Of a DNA stretch of 64,000 nucleotides, positions 34,370-46,550 are shown in pieces. The first letter of the stretch is position 1. Every line of letters starts with the position of its first letter. The notes below the pieces were generated by a model. It ran no database searches. It saw nothing but the letters and a program-made list of their open reading frames with translations, and had not been told where the DNA came from. Source of the DNA: Aphelenchoides besseyi (Eukaryota; Nematoda; Chromadorea; Rhabditida; Aphelenchoididae); the NCBI GenBank assembly GCA_024699855.1, contig JAMPIQ010000001.1, positions 1 through 64,000 on the forward strand. Direction: 5' to 3'. A program made the translations under genes and the position numbers.

Positions 34370-34650
34370 ACTCGGCATTCGATTTCAACTAAATTTCAGT
34401 CTCGACTGTTCCAATCATCCAATGGGCGAACATTTACTTGTGATTTCTTGCCATTTCCAACAAAATTTCAGTTTCCCGGAACGGGTTTTCTCTTTAAACT
34501 CTTCGCAATTGCTCACTCCTCCATCAACTACCGCATCGTGTTTGGCTTTTCCAATTACCATATCCGCTAATTACTTTGTTTGAATCGTAAACGTTCCAAT
34601 CGTGTATAAACAACAATAAACGAAATTGACTTCTTAAGTTGAATCCGATG
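34219..34650 (+). repeat. Duplicated segment, copy 2 (partner 13573-14005)
   Basis: Near-identical copy of the exon3-intron-exon4-3'flank segment of the six-cysteine gene at 13.3 kb. The match begins inside the KCCG...CC exon and ends soon after the polyadenylation signal. Confidence 0.95.
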
Positions 34651-35219
34651 TCTAACGACAATTCCATCAGTAGTTAGCTTATCAATTGTTGATTAATCGT
34701 TGATCAGCACCTTCGTTTCCCTTCGTCATAATGCAAGAAACGCCAAATTTTACTGAAACAAAATTCTAATACTTTAACTGCTTCAATTCCCAGCGCTTAA
34801 CGGGGTTTTGTCACTTGTTCACTCTCGTCCGATCCCCTAACATAATCGGCAATGGTGATGGTGATGGTGATGGGGTGACGCTTTTGAGGTTTTGAGCAAA
34901 AACAAAGTGTTCCAACTTATAGATTAGAGTATGGAGAGTACGTATTTGACATTTGTTTTGCAAGATACGAACTTTTACTGAGTAAATTTTTGACTTGAAA
35001 TTAACACTGAAATCGGTTTTTCTGATCAAACCATATCGAAACTTGAGCCGATTGCCTTGAAAGAACATAGCGTTGTGCGCATCAGCGGGGCTCATCGACA
35101 TGCAATATATGACAGCATATAAAATAATTACAATGGAGTTATTAACTTTGGTAGAAATTTTCTGTTCATTTCTGCTCCAAATGCGGGTCCACATATTTTG
35201 GTTGTTAAGATGTTTTACT
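34651..35219. other. AT-rich spacer with short (GATGGT) microsatellite
   Basis: A hexamer microsatellite, GATGGT repeated about four times, lies at about 34848-34874. A minus-strand 141-codon frame (34811-35236) includes a hydrophobic stretch but overlaps this microsatellite and the tandem repeat at 35220, so it is not annotated as a gene. Confidence 0.5.
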
Positions 35220-35732
35220 AATATGTATATTAGCATTCTAGAAAGCGCAATTAAAAAGCGTTACAATGGTATATGGTACATAGTTTGAGGATGACTACTC
35301 ACAAAGATACGATCGATATAATGCGGGCCTTAAAATTTGGGCTTAAGTGGACTTCGGCAGCCAATTGTTAAACTTTTTGTCATCGATTGACAGATGTGTG
35401 TTAGCAATCCAGAAAGCTCATCTAATGAGCGTTACAACAGTATATAATACGCAACTCGAAGATAGATATTCGAATCAATATACTGTGAGATTACGGATTT
35501 TTTCGGTTTTAGTGCGAATCGAGAGGTAGTTGTTGTCATTTTTTGTCGTGTTTTGACAGGTGCATATTAGCATTCTAGAAAACTCAACTAATGAGCGTTA
35601 CAACGGTATTTAATACATGTATCCAAAACAGCTATTCGCAGGGATACGATCGATGTAATGTCAAGTTTCTGATTCTTGATTTCAGTGCATTTCACCAGTT
35701 AATTGTTGAATTTTTTGTTATTGTTTACAAGT
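35220..35732. repeat. Tandem repeat, three diverged ~170-bp units
   Basis: Units begin near 35222, 35395 and 35562. Each contains a block like TTAGCATTCTAGAAA, then AATGAGCGTTACAACGGTAT, then GATACGATCGAT, and ends in a TTGTTAAACTTTTTGTCAT-type stretch. Divergence between units is marked. No coding signal is seen; a short GC-rich hairpin (GCGGC/GCCGC) follows near 35790. Confidence 0.75.
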
Positions 35733-37334
35733 AAGCAAGCGACAAAGCCGCAAGTTTAACCCACACAAAACACAAGTAAAGAAAGCGAGCGGCGAAGCCG
35801 CGAGTCTTTCTGGTTGTTAAATAAATTGAACGCCGATATAGCAAAGTTTATAAAAATCTTAGACGAGGTTGTGGGTAGTGAACAAAAAGTAGTGGTCAAG
35901 GAGATTTTGCCGCTAAACTCCCCGAGTGAGCAAAAAGTCTCGTACTTAGCAGAATAAATTTACTTAATGATTATAAGTGGGAGTGTGATCCTACAGATCG
36001 AAAGCGAACTCATTCGCTTGTAGGGGCAAATTTCGCTTCCCAGACAAAAATCGACTTGCATCTTACTGGGAAACTACGGCCTATGAGTTTGGTTCTTCAG
36101 AATTACTGTCTCGAAAATTGATTTCTCGATCGGTCGTTTTTTTTGTTACGAATTTCGTTGTTTCCAATTGTTTCCTTTTTAGGTGCATTGGTATCACTTC
36201 CCGTTATGAACCGTTTGTTAGCGGTAGGGTGGGAGTAAGTACTTTAATAACAAAACAAGTGGTTCGACTCTTATAACTTTGCGATTTAAGCTGGTTACTC
36301 AAATAACCCTCGTTACCGACACGTCTCAACGACGTTTCTGTCGCGTCCACGCGATGAAAACTCCGCCTCCGTTTCCTTCCAGAAGAACCGATTGGTTCGC
36401 TTCCCCAAATTTCTTTTTTCGCGCATTGTTTTTAGGCCAATTTGGTTTAGCGACTCTTAAAGTCGCCTCTGTTGACTTATTACGCTCTTTGCTTTTTGTT
36501 GCCGTTACTTTGTTTATTGCTGTTCTCGCGATCATTCATTCGTGAAGTTGTTCTTCGGTTTACTAACTCAAGTTTGAGGTTTAATAAATACACTTTCTCG
36601 TTGGTTTTATTCCATTTGAATTGGAAAAAACTACATTTCCATACGAAGCAAACGACGTGAAAATGATTATGAAAACAATATGGGAAGTTGTTCAAACTCC
36701 TGTCATTATCGTTAGAAACCACGTAAGTTTATCTTCTCCTGCAGAATTCATTTTCCTTTCAAAGATTTGATTGCCAGTTGGACGATGCCACACTTGTCTG
36801 GAGGTGCGACTTTGCTCTGCATAACAAGGAAGTTCAGTAGGAATCAATCATTGAGCCTTTTCTTCTAAACACCGATTCAAAAACGAAAAGACAGAACATG
36901 GATCATGAATACGACAATGTCAACCGTTCGGCGATCAGCAAGAAGAGAAAGGGACTATATCGTGAAAAAAAGAGCGCTAACCGCCTCGTCATCATAAATT
37001 CAAGTATTATTTGTCTTTCAATGCCAACTACATTCCCTGCTATCGCAGTGAATCTAACAATAAGCATTCAAAGTTTAAGTACTTTCCGAGCACAATTTTG
37101 AATCGCGATAAAAGCAACCTGACAACTGAAAACGATTCTATGGAACTTCACGATTCTGGGTTTCCTTTCTGTCAACATTTTCTGAACTTCAAAGTCTTTC
37201 ATTTGCGAATACCATGTAAATGTTTTGGAACAACAAAGTGTTGTTATTTCTAAAAGAAAACGTATTGTCACAAAAAAAAACAGAAGTAAAAGTGTGTTTT
37301 GAATCAAGATGACGAGCAGTTAAACCGAATAGAG
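35733..37334. other. Intergenic, low gene content
   Basis: No recognisable gene apart from a weak small frame at 36354-36545. A short plus-strand frame at 36898-37101 lacks splice support. No further repeat copies were recognised. Confidence 0.45.
36354..36545 (+). CDS. Possible 63-aa membrane micropeptide
   Basis: The frame opens MKTPPPFPSRRTDWF and ends in a hydrophobic segment LLRSLLFVAVTLFIAVLAIIHS, with AATAAA about 36 bp after the stop. No homologue is recognised. The evidence is only the open frame, the plausible membrane helix and the polyadenylation signal. Confidence 0.28.
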   Translation: MKTPPPFPSRRTDWFASPNFFFRALFLGQFGLATLKVASVDLLRSLLFVAVTLFIAVLAIIHS

Positions 37335-37736
37335 GCACGAAATTCAATTGGTGGTCGAGACCGTTGACTGATCACTCGCAAATTGCCGAATTCGAGTTGG
37401 TATTCCCGGGTTGCTTATCACCATCGGACATCTTTGAAAGTAATCAAAACTCTTCGACAGTTCAGGGATCGATTTGTTCTGATGGTCGGGGATTGCGCTT
37501 GTTAGTCAATTCAAACCCTCATTTTAGGCTTCTTCGTTTACATCTTGTCGATCTACGGGATTTTTAAAATGGGCACCGGATTGACGGAAACACGAGCGGG
37601 AAAAGTTTTTGCCCACAACGAACATCTTCGGTACATGTGAGTTATCAGCTGGTTATTCTTATAAACAAGCCTTTAAGAGACGGGTCTTCGTTAATTTATT
37701 GTAACGAATCGTTGTACTTGCGACGTTTGCATTCAC
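37335..37736 (+). pseudogene. Copied MYCBP2 exon fragment
   Basis: Near-identical to 17516-17917, including the intron within it. The copy lacks the flanking MYCBP2 exons: on the left it starts at GCACGAAATTC just after where the source acceptor lies, and on the right it diverges after TTGCATTCA. It therefore cannot encode a functional ligase and is a fragment created by DNA-level duplication, since introns are retained. Orientation is the same as the source. Confidence 0.9.
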
Positions 37737-38085
37737 TGTATTTGCTGTTTCTAAGTCGAATTGAAATCGTCATCTGGTTCCACTTGTACAGATTGATATC
37801 AACTAGAGTGTATTTCTTAGCGTACTTTCAATCGTCTACTTGTCATTATACCGCAAATAAACTAAAAGATGGCTTTTACTCTTTAGTTTACATCTGTCAT
37901 TGATCATTTGATGTTCTTGTATTTACATGAAACCAACTGAAAACCGAAAAATTTGTTTCCGACAACTTTTAATTGCAATTCGTGATCATCTTTTCCGCGG
38001 TCGGGTTTCTTCTTATCACGCTCACGCAGGTAAAGTGTAGAAGTTGGAGCTTCAATTGGGCTTGTTCAGGTCTCTACAATCAGAC
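37737..38085. other. Spacer upstream of 38086 gene
   Basis: 349 bp without a supported gene. The presumed promoter/5' leader of the next gene lies here. Confidence 0.5.
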
Positions 38086-39278
38086 ATGGACCCGAATACC
38101 GGTAGCCCGAAGTACAACGCTCGCCAGATGGATCGGGCATTGAAGAAGATGCGCGACAAGAAGCATGCACGTCAGCAAGCGCAAGCCGAAGAACAGCAAT
38201 ACGTGGAGTATCGAAAGAAACAAATTCTCGCTGCACATGCTCCACGAGTCGGAACACTTCGTAGTGGTGATGATGTGAGCGAATGGAAATTTGTTTCTTC
38301 ACCTTCTCTTCAGGCATTTCCTAAACGTCGTCGCGGCTTGTCCATGGGATTTGGGGAACGAAAGGCCCACTTCTTGGCGATTCGACCAAATCCGAAATAC
38401 GCAACGTGGTTCGGCAAAAAGAAGGGAGCACTTGAAGCGAAGTAAGTTATATTAGTTGCTCTGTTTGCTGATTAATCGTAGACCTTTGATTACTCCAACG
38501 GCCGTTCAGCTCACTGATCACTCGACTGTACCGGACAAATTGCCAAAAGCTGAGGAACATCCGGCCGTCAAGGTATGTTCAAAGAGTTCCCAGTACATTT
38601 TCTTTTTGTAGCCTTCTGAAAAAGAAGCCAACTCGCCTATCGCCTTAAAACCGTCCGTTCCAGCAGCATCAACGAAAGAACCACGACTTCCTGGTGAAAA
38701 AGTGTAAGTTCAAAGAAACGAGAAGGTTTATTTTTGACGCTTTTTAGTGGAAATCGTGCAGACAACGTGATGGACAATGGAATTTTGTTTTGGATTGCGA
38801 CTGGAAAGTAAGTTGGATTGATCAAACGTTTTCAACCATTTAGTTTTCAGCGATGCAGATGAAGTAACAGACGAAGATCTGCCAGTTGATATGGAGGTTT
38901 TGGAACGTGTGTGCAACGGTGAAATCCAGCTACATCAGAAACCATTTCACAAAACCAACTTCAATCCGTACGGTCCGGTTCAACGTTTCAAGTTCGACGA
39001 CTCGCTTTTCGTTCGCGACACGGTTCTTTTCACAAATACGGTTGAGTCGGTGATTAGGTAGTTTAGATTCTGTTGACGAATTATTCGGTCGAGATTTCAG
39101 TTTGCAGCCCGACGAGATGGTCGAATACGCAAAACCAGCGCCGATCACTCCGATGATTCGTTGGGCCGACAAAATCGTTGTTCACATCTACGATCCGTTG
39201 GATCACGAGCGCAAAGTGAGCGAACCAATTATTGAAGACATAAAGGATGTGAAACGTGAGAAAGTCGAAAAGAAGTGA
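38086..39278 (+). CDS. Unknown basic multi-exon protein
   Basis: About six exons with introns of 35-50 bp, all junctions in phase. The N-terminal part is highly basic and charged (KYNARQMDRALKKMRDKKHA, EYRKKQILAAHAPRVGTLRS), followed by FPKRRRGLSMGFGERKAHFL and NPKYATWFGKKKGALEAK. A Pro/Lys/Ser-rich linker leads to a folded-looking C-terminal part: DNGILFWIATGN, DADEVTDEDLPVDMEVLERV, FKFDDSLFVRDTVLF, MIRWADKIVVHIYDPLDHER. I do not recognise the family. The frame WADKIVVHIYDP resembles short binding motifs in regulatory proteins but is not diagnostic. The first ATG (MDPNTGSPKY) is taken as start; an upstream in-frame start is possible. AATAAA lies near 39322. Confidence 0.75.
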
Positions 39279-39721
39279 GTTGTTCGATCGAACTGATTTG
39301 TTGAAAGAAACACTCTATGAAATAAACCGCTTATTGAACGTCAAATGAACTGAAGTTAAAATTTCCACTGCAGAACATCATTATCGATCTTTGGACTAGA
39401 AAGTTGTAGTCGGTGCAACCGACTTCAACGTATTTTCAAAGATCAAAACTCGCATAAGATAATTGTCGGTTAACAATAAGGTTTTAAGAATTGACCACTG
39501 GAATGCTTTTGAGCTTCAATTTGCTGTGCGGGATTCGCGTTGTAGGAACAAAATGAACAGTTGTCACCGCCGCAAATACCCAAAGGTTCAGACACGAGTT
39601 TCCTCCGTTAAAAAAAGAAAACAGGCGGTCTTTTGTTTTCAAATTGACCACTTGGTGTTGGGAAGTTGAAATGAAGATACTTGGAAGTATTCGAATTCAT
39701 TAGTTCTAATTATCAATCGAA
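39279..39721. other. Spacer, nothing supported
   Basis: 443 bp between two plus-strand genes. It contains the AATAAA of the upstream gene near 39322 and no convincing coding frame. Confidence 0.5.
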
Positions 39722-42061
39722 ATGCCAATTAACTATCGAACTGGGAATGTTGGTCAACGGGATCCCTTTCGTTCAAATTATCGGGCCGCTTCTGTCGGTT
39801 GTTCCATGGTACGTTTTAGTTTCGAATGAGGAGATAATGGAACGTTTACGTTTTTGTTCAAACGTTTTAGTCGAAATGAAATCTGATCTTCTCAAAAATA
39901 GGTCAAATTGATGTGTTTTTTGAGTGTCAGATGCTCAAAATTTGAAAATTATGGTGATTACTTTCAGCTTCCAAAATCAAAACAATACGAGAGTTCGTCG
40001 AGCAGCACGAGTTTTTATTCCGCTCTTTTAACGACGAGCAGTGTTGGAAGTTTCACGCAATTAAATCGTGCCGGATCAATGGGCCCCTCGAATAAGTACA
40101 ATAGCAGTGGATATCGTAGCTCTCACATTTATAATAGCCGAGGAATGACTTCTTTGTACCATCAGGACTACAATCGAATGCCAACAAACAAGTAAGTTTC
40201 AAAGCTTGAAGAGTGTTTAAGTTCTGTTTGGGCATTCGAGTAGCGACCGTTTGAATAGAAGCAGTAGCTATCGAACGACTGGAAATGTCATGAGCTCTTC
40301 GTATTCTTCCGCTTTTGGCACACGAAGACGTCTAAACAGCGGTGAAAGTGGAATGATGAGCAGCAGTTTAAGTTCTCAAACATCGTTGCCAAATAAAAGT
40401 TTCAGCTACAATTCAGGTAATAAAATTGAACGTTTATTGCCCACAAATTCATAGATATGAGTCGAAGTTTAAACGACACGTCAACATTGAAACGGAACTG
40501 CAACACGGGAAACAAATTTATGTCAATGAGCAGGTTATTTTGATTCTCGTTTTCATTCTATTGGTGTCTTTACGTTCAGTTATGCGCCATCAAATGCTTA
40601 CGCTTCAACTGGCACTTTACTCGCTTATCGCCTACGTTTCAATCACTTAACTTCCACGTCAGGTTTTCGTAATTCGAATCGCGAAGGTAGCTCATCGTCA
40701 TTTGACCCTTTTATTCGCACAAAACAATCGACTGTAGATAACATAGACGACGCGTATAATCGTATTTGTAATCGTTATGGTCCTTCATCTGGAAAAACTG
40801 AACCACCCATTTCAACATCTGATACAACAACGAACACAACGCTTAATCGCTCTAGTGTTTCGGTTCAAGATGAAAGTAAAGGTTAGTTTGTTTCTGTGTT
40901 ATAATATTGCAATGAATTTAGCAATACCATCTCAAACTGTTGATAGCAAAGACAAAGAGTCAATTGAAGAAGCGGGGAAGTTACCATTGAGTCTGAATAC
41001 TGCAGACGCCAAACCGCGTACTCAATCAGCAGATGCAAACAAGAAGACTTCGACAGCAACTGCCATTAACATATCTGACAATTTAAATGATACGACGATC
41101 GAAAAAACTTATTTAAAATTGGAATCACCAAGACTACAAACATTGCCATCGAGTCCAAGATCTGCAGATTTCAGCTCTCAGCAGACACCTAAACCCGATC
41201 CGTTTCTAACTGATTGTAGGTTTCGGAATGTCTTCTCTACTTGTTATTTTAGTACTTTTGAATCAACGGCCTTTACAGGCTCCCGATACGCAATTACAGA
41301 AGATGCTTCGTCTTGTTAATTTTGATCAATTGCAATTTCAACAGGAGATTCGACGAGCTGATGCTGTTCGACGTGCTAGTGCCGATACAAAACCGGAAGC
41401 CGAACATAAGCGAAACGAAAGCAAATCTTTGACATTAAACTCAACTGTCAGTAAGACAAATTTAAGCGTAACAACGAATGCATTGAAGACAAGCACAAAG
41501 ATTTCTACTACCGTAACAAGTACGTTGGCTAACAGTAAATTAAGTCCCGCTCTTAAACCAACTCTTAAATTAACAACATCGAAGAAAGAGACTATGATTT
41601 CAAACACTAAAAACGGCAAAATGGATTCAAAGTTAACGTCTTCTAACGGATCGACAACAGATTTGAAGTCGACGAACCGATCATCAACAATTTCTAAAAC
41701 AAAGGTTGTTGAGTACACTAAAATGAAGACCGTCAACTCTTCAAGTCGACCAAGCAAACTTTCAAGTTTCTCGAACGCAAATCGGACACAACGAGCGGAA
41801 AGAACGTTGGATTCGTTGGTCGCCAAATTGGACAAAATACAAATAGAACAGACAAATGAAGTAACTGCCGTTGCCACGATGATTATGTCGGAGGTAGGTT
41901 TTAAGCGAACACACCATGATTATCTGACTACTGGTTACGTAATAGCGGATTAGTGGGTGGTAGCAGTTGTTTTGCAAAGATTACTGGAAGTCTGGGAACG
42001 TCAATCTGAAACACGTTCGCTTATATTGATGCCAATTGCTCCAACTGAACAAACGGCCTGA
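39722..42061 (+). CDS. Unknown Ser/Thr/Tyr-rich disordered protein
   Basis: Reconstructed from the ATG opening MPINYRTGNVGQRDPFRSNY through about eight exons, every junction in phase, to a stop at 42059-42061. The first third is rich in Ser, Tyr, Asn and Gly (SSSSSTSFYSALLTTSSV, NKYNSSGYRSSHIYNSRG, SSSYRTTGNVMSSSYSSAFG). The middle is acidic/Ser-rich. The C-terminal third is Lys/Ser/Thr-rich (TLKLTTSKKETMISNTKNG) and ends with a short helical segment RAERTLDSLVAKLDKIQIEQ and VVLQRLLEVWERQSETRSLI after an intron ending GGATTAG. The composition suggests a mostly disordered cytoskeletal or scaffold protein; no domain is recognised. It may be functionally linked to the next gene, which also reads plus and is also low-complexity, but no frame joins them. 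Confidence 0.7.
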
Positions 42062-42412
42062 TCAGCTGCTTTGGTCTCACTCATGCTCGGCGGCCATTTT
42101 GTTGCTTCGTGCTTGTTTTTGAGGCGATATTCGGCCTTGTTGTACAAAATATGTATTTGAAGAGTCATAACCAAAACCTTTGTCATTTCCAGTAATTGAA
42201 GTTATTCTTTTCATTTCCGAAATATTACCACTAATTTACGACTGTTCGTTTCTAAGTTGACCAGATGGCTTTTTTTGTTTTTTGCGGTTGAGACCGAAAA
42301 GAAACATTCGGACATCTGATAGAAAGTTGAAGTTTCGAAACGGAGACTGAGGTCAATTGGTTTCGTTTAGGAATCCGGTTGGTAATAAGTTCATTAAACG
42401 GTTGTCATTACG
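42062..42412. other. Spacer, nothing supported
   Basis: 351 bp between two plus-strand genes; no recognised coding or repeat content. Confidence 0.45.
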
Positions 42413-45400
42413 ATGACGAGATTACGCGCATTTTCGCAAAAACATCCGTTTTCCGAGCTTCTCATTTGTCTCAGTTTTTGTCGCGAAGGTCAACGGCAAG
42501 CGGAATGTTTTTTGTTGTTTCGGCGTCAAGAATTTCAATCATGTGTTTTTGTTGAGGGGCTTAGGGATTACTCGTACATCTTTGAACTTTGCTTACAAAC
42601 TCTTTCAGAATTCGAAATCAGCTGATAGATACGCTGTAAACACTCAAACTGCTCCAAAATTCAACAAACCGCAATTGCCGCTTTTTTTCGTAACTCAACC
42701 AAGTAAGTGTCATTATGGAGCTTCTAGTATTGCTTTTTGGTTTTAGCAGCTCCATCCACTCCAATGTCAACAACGTCGAATGTAACTTGGACGGTGAAGG
42801 AAGTAGGCCGATCTGAGAGCTCAAGTGAAACAGACGAAGATGAAGAATACACGACTGCATCCTACGAAGATGAAGGTGAGCTATTTAGTAGTTTGTAGTT
42901 GTTGGAACGACCATCTTGAAATGTTTTCTACGTTAATAAGAACCCGACTGTGACGGGCTTAAAAAGCATTTCCGCGTTCAATTTGTTTATTCCGTTGAGA
43001 ACGCAGTCTTCAGAAACAACATGTGGTTCTAGTTATTGAGTGGATTTACAAGAAGGTCACAATGTTTAGAGAAATGAATGGAAATGTTTATGTCAGGCCT
43101 GACATTGAAGTCGCTTTAAACAACAAGTTTGATCTTTGAAAGTTGGTTTCTTACTTTCGTACCCAACACTTTTCTACTTCGTTCCATAGCGCAAAGATTC
43201 TGACTAAGCAATCAAAAATAGCCATTGGTTTTGTTGCAAATTCGATTGCACGCGCGCTGTACGATTCATCGATCAGTTTTTGTTTGTTTTGCGTTATGGA
43301 AAATATTTCAGACTACGAAGACGAGGAGGACTGGGAAGATGAGTACGATGCGAGTTTGACAATTTCGATTTCTGCAAGTAAGTCAATGAGAACTCTTGGG
43401 GAAACGTTGTGTTGAGTCTGTCGTCCAAAAATTGACCACTTTTGTCGTAGTATTAAACTTTCGAGAAAACCGGTTCTTTTGCAAATTACGGAACGATGAG
43501 AAACCCCCCGAAAGGTCAACTCTTGTGTTTCGGATGAACGATTAAGTGGCGAAAAACGTTCGAGTCGTTTAACCCAAACAGCCGTTTTGATTTGAACGGA
43601 ACGGCGAATTGCAGGAGCACGTTTGATCGACGTTGTTTTCAAATAGCCATCGCCTTTCATATGTTCGCAGCTGATTGTTTCGCTTAACCGAAAGATTGTT
43701 TTTCGAAGCTTTGAGTTGTGAAATTGTTACTAAAAAGCTTCTAACGGGAATTTATTCATAACTCTTTTCAGATGGTTTGCATCCCGAAGACACTACGAAA
43801 GCACGTGAACGATCAGTAACCCCCGATTACGAGTGTGAATTTGACTTGTCATTAATGGTTGCCGCAACTGTCGGCGGTCAACAGTCCCGACGCAGCTTGG
43901 GTGGTCGAACTGATCAGTTGAATGTTCTGCAACCGCCGCCAATGTTCACCGCTTCGGTTACGTGGGATCGAGAAGATGGAATGGACGAAGAAACAGAAGG
44001 TATAAAAATATTGTGAGCCGAAGAAATCGTTTGTCTTAGAATTCTACGCTAAACTCAATCAGAATGATGACGATGAAGATGTAAACGTTGGTTGCACGTT
44101 AAGTTTGTTGGATCGTGCCGCAATTCAGGACTCGGATGAGTACACCACAGACAGTGAATACGAATCAGAAGTTTGTTTTGATCGAATGGTCAAAATTTAA
44201 ATTCGAATTTCAGTACTACGAAGATGAATACGATAGTGATTTAACGGACGAAGAAGAGTACTCGGAGGAAGAGATGAGTGCATCGGTTTGTTTCTGTTCA
44301 CTTTTCCTTTAATTGTTTTTTAGAGTGTTGATGCTGAACTAAACGTCGCACTTCCTTCACTAAAACCGACTGAAATTCCGGAAACGATGCAAATATTAAG
44401 GTAAAGTGAATGCTCTAAATAAAGTTAACAAAAACCTTAGCAACGCAAAGTCACGATCACTATCACCGTTGATCAGAGACCACCGTCCAGTTATCACAGT
44501 TCAACCGATTCCTGCTGCTTTGGATGTCAATCGGCCAATCGAGGTAGGAACTTTTACTGATATGTTGATGAGCACGTGATGGTCACTTTCCGCCACACGC
44601 ACATTCACTTTGTACCACGTTGAATACATGAAACAATTGCGCGTTTAAAATTAGCTCTCGACTTTTACAAATTAGCAAAAATTCCGATGGCACGTTTTTT
44701 ACGCAATCGCCACACGAGTGCACATTGAAGAGTGGAGATTGATTAATTTTTGAGCGCAAATCTCGTCGCATCGACAAAACTTGTTTTACAGTCACTTTTG
44801 GAAGACAAATCAGCAATCCGGAAAGCAACCGTGAACATGAGTTTGGAGGAACAACGCAAAGCCGAAGAAATTCAGCAGGTAAAGTCACGGCACTTTAACT
44901 GGCTTTCTACCAGTCATCTTACACGTTTCGTTGAAATACAGTTACTATTGAACAAACTTTGCAGGAACTCAATCGTCAAAAAGCTCGAGCTAACGGCTCC
45001 GTTAGTGCAATGCGCGATCGTTTCCGTCAACTTACGCCGCCGAAAGCCGAACTCATTACGTACAAGCGATCGGCTATGTTAGAGAAGAAGGAAGTAGAAC
45101 GACCCAAACGAACATACGCCATCGTTAAGCCGATGATAAACGACGATTTCGATAAGCAGGTAAAGCTTGTTTTTGCAGAACTTTCAAATCCGTTGTTTAG
45201 ATTGCTGAATTGCGAGAGCAAATGAAGAACAAGAGCTCTCAGTTGCACAATGAATACAAAGATCTGAGTAAGGGAATCCACAATAAACTCGATCAAGAAA
45301 AGCTGAGAACAATGGAGATGGAACATCGCGAGCTGCTAGGAAAAGCGAAAGATACGTTCAGGTTAATCATTGTGCTAAACATTGATACGGTCTGTGAATT

Positions 45401-46550
45401 TTAGCCGGGCTGATGAAGAACGTTTAATTTGGCAACAACAACACATCTCAGACGTCGAAAAGAAACATCGGGAGAAGTTGGAGTGTGAAAACCAGAAACA
45501 ATTGGAACAAAAGAAGTTGGCAGAAGAGGTGAGAAATGTTCAGAAATTTGGTTGAATTTGAATTTGAATTACAAACTCCGTCGATCAGCAGCTGTTTTGT
45601 CCATATGTTCGGATTATTACACTTTGATCGGCAGGTGCAATGGCTTTTTCGTTAAAAGCAATTGAAGAAATTTCAATTCCTGACTTTTAATGTTTTGGCA
45701 TTTGTTCGAACTTTTCAGAAGGCTGCCGTTGCTGCTGCAGATACCCGCAAAGTTACGCGACGAGTTCGAAGGATTGGAGATCCAAAAACGACAGAAATCA
45801 AGAAGTGTAAGTGTTAAGATTTTATTGTATTCACTGGTGGCTATTAGCTGGAGTCGAGTCGCTGGAAACTAATCCACCAACAGCGGCCATTCCGCAGGTC
45901 AAAACAACCGCAAGTCTAACACCACACAAAACAGCGATTGTTCTCGAGAAAAAGGTTAATGTAGATATATTAATAAGAAAACATTTTTGTTACAGATTCT
46001 CAGTCCCACAGAAAACAAACTTGAAACACCGCCTATTGAGCTAAATGCCGAGCGACGCAAATCGATTCCAACTAATCGACGTAAAACTATGGAGCTGATA
46101 CGACCGTTAGATGATGGTGAAGAGACCGAATTGAACGTCAAACATTCAAAAGTACACAGATTCCGGTTATTCCGTTGACTGAAGGTTTTTAGAATCGAAA
46201 AAGAAAACATCAACCTCATAGACGAAATCGTTTTGTTCGCAAACCGTTCGATATCGACGATTTACTTGGACTGAGTGCATTCACGGACTTCGAGCAGGTA
46301 CTCAATGATCAAGTTCCAAGTCTAGTACTTTCAGATGGACTCATATTTCGCTTGTGAAATCGAGTACAAACGGTCAGCAATCGAATTACAAAAACTAAAA
46401 AAACGACGGGTCGATGCGCAGAAAATTTGGATTAGTCAGCTAAAGGTAAAATAGGCTTCGGGTTTCATCTAATTCAGAAGTTCTTAGGATATCGACAAGC
46501 TGTACAAAACCTCTGAATTGCGTGATATAAAACTCAATGGTCTCTCGTAA
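42413..46550 (+). CDS. Unknown acidic-repeat and coiled-coil protein
   Basis: Many short exons. After a doubtful first exon (MTRLRAFSQKHPF), the clear reading starts at 42609 with NSKSADRYAVNTQTAPKFNK. Acidic tyrosine repeats follow in successive exons: SSSETDEDEEYTTASYEDEG, DYEDEEDWEDEYDASLTISI, DSDEYTTDSEYESE, YYEDEYDSDLTDEEEYSEEE. From about 44.78 kb the protein changes to a charged coiled coil (MSLEEQRKAEEIQQELNRQK, AELREQMKNKSSQLHNEYKD, ERLIWQQQHISDVEKKHREK) and a conserved-looking end (FDIDDLLGLSAFTDFEQMDS, RRVDAQKIWISQLKDIDKLY, KTSELRDIKLNGLS). The pattern is that of a filament- or sarcomere-associated protein, but I cannot name it. One intron (about 42874-43306) is unusually long for this window. 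Confidence 0.72.

Noticed and set aside
39722..46550. Genes at 39722 and 42413 as one transcription unit
   Set aside because: The exon after the 41.9-kb donor that fits in phase ends in a stop at 42061; no in-frame link to 42609 was found.
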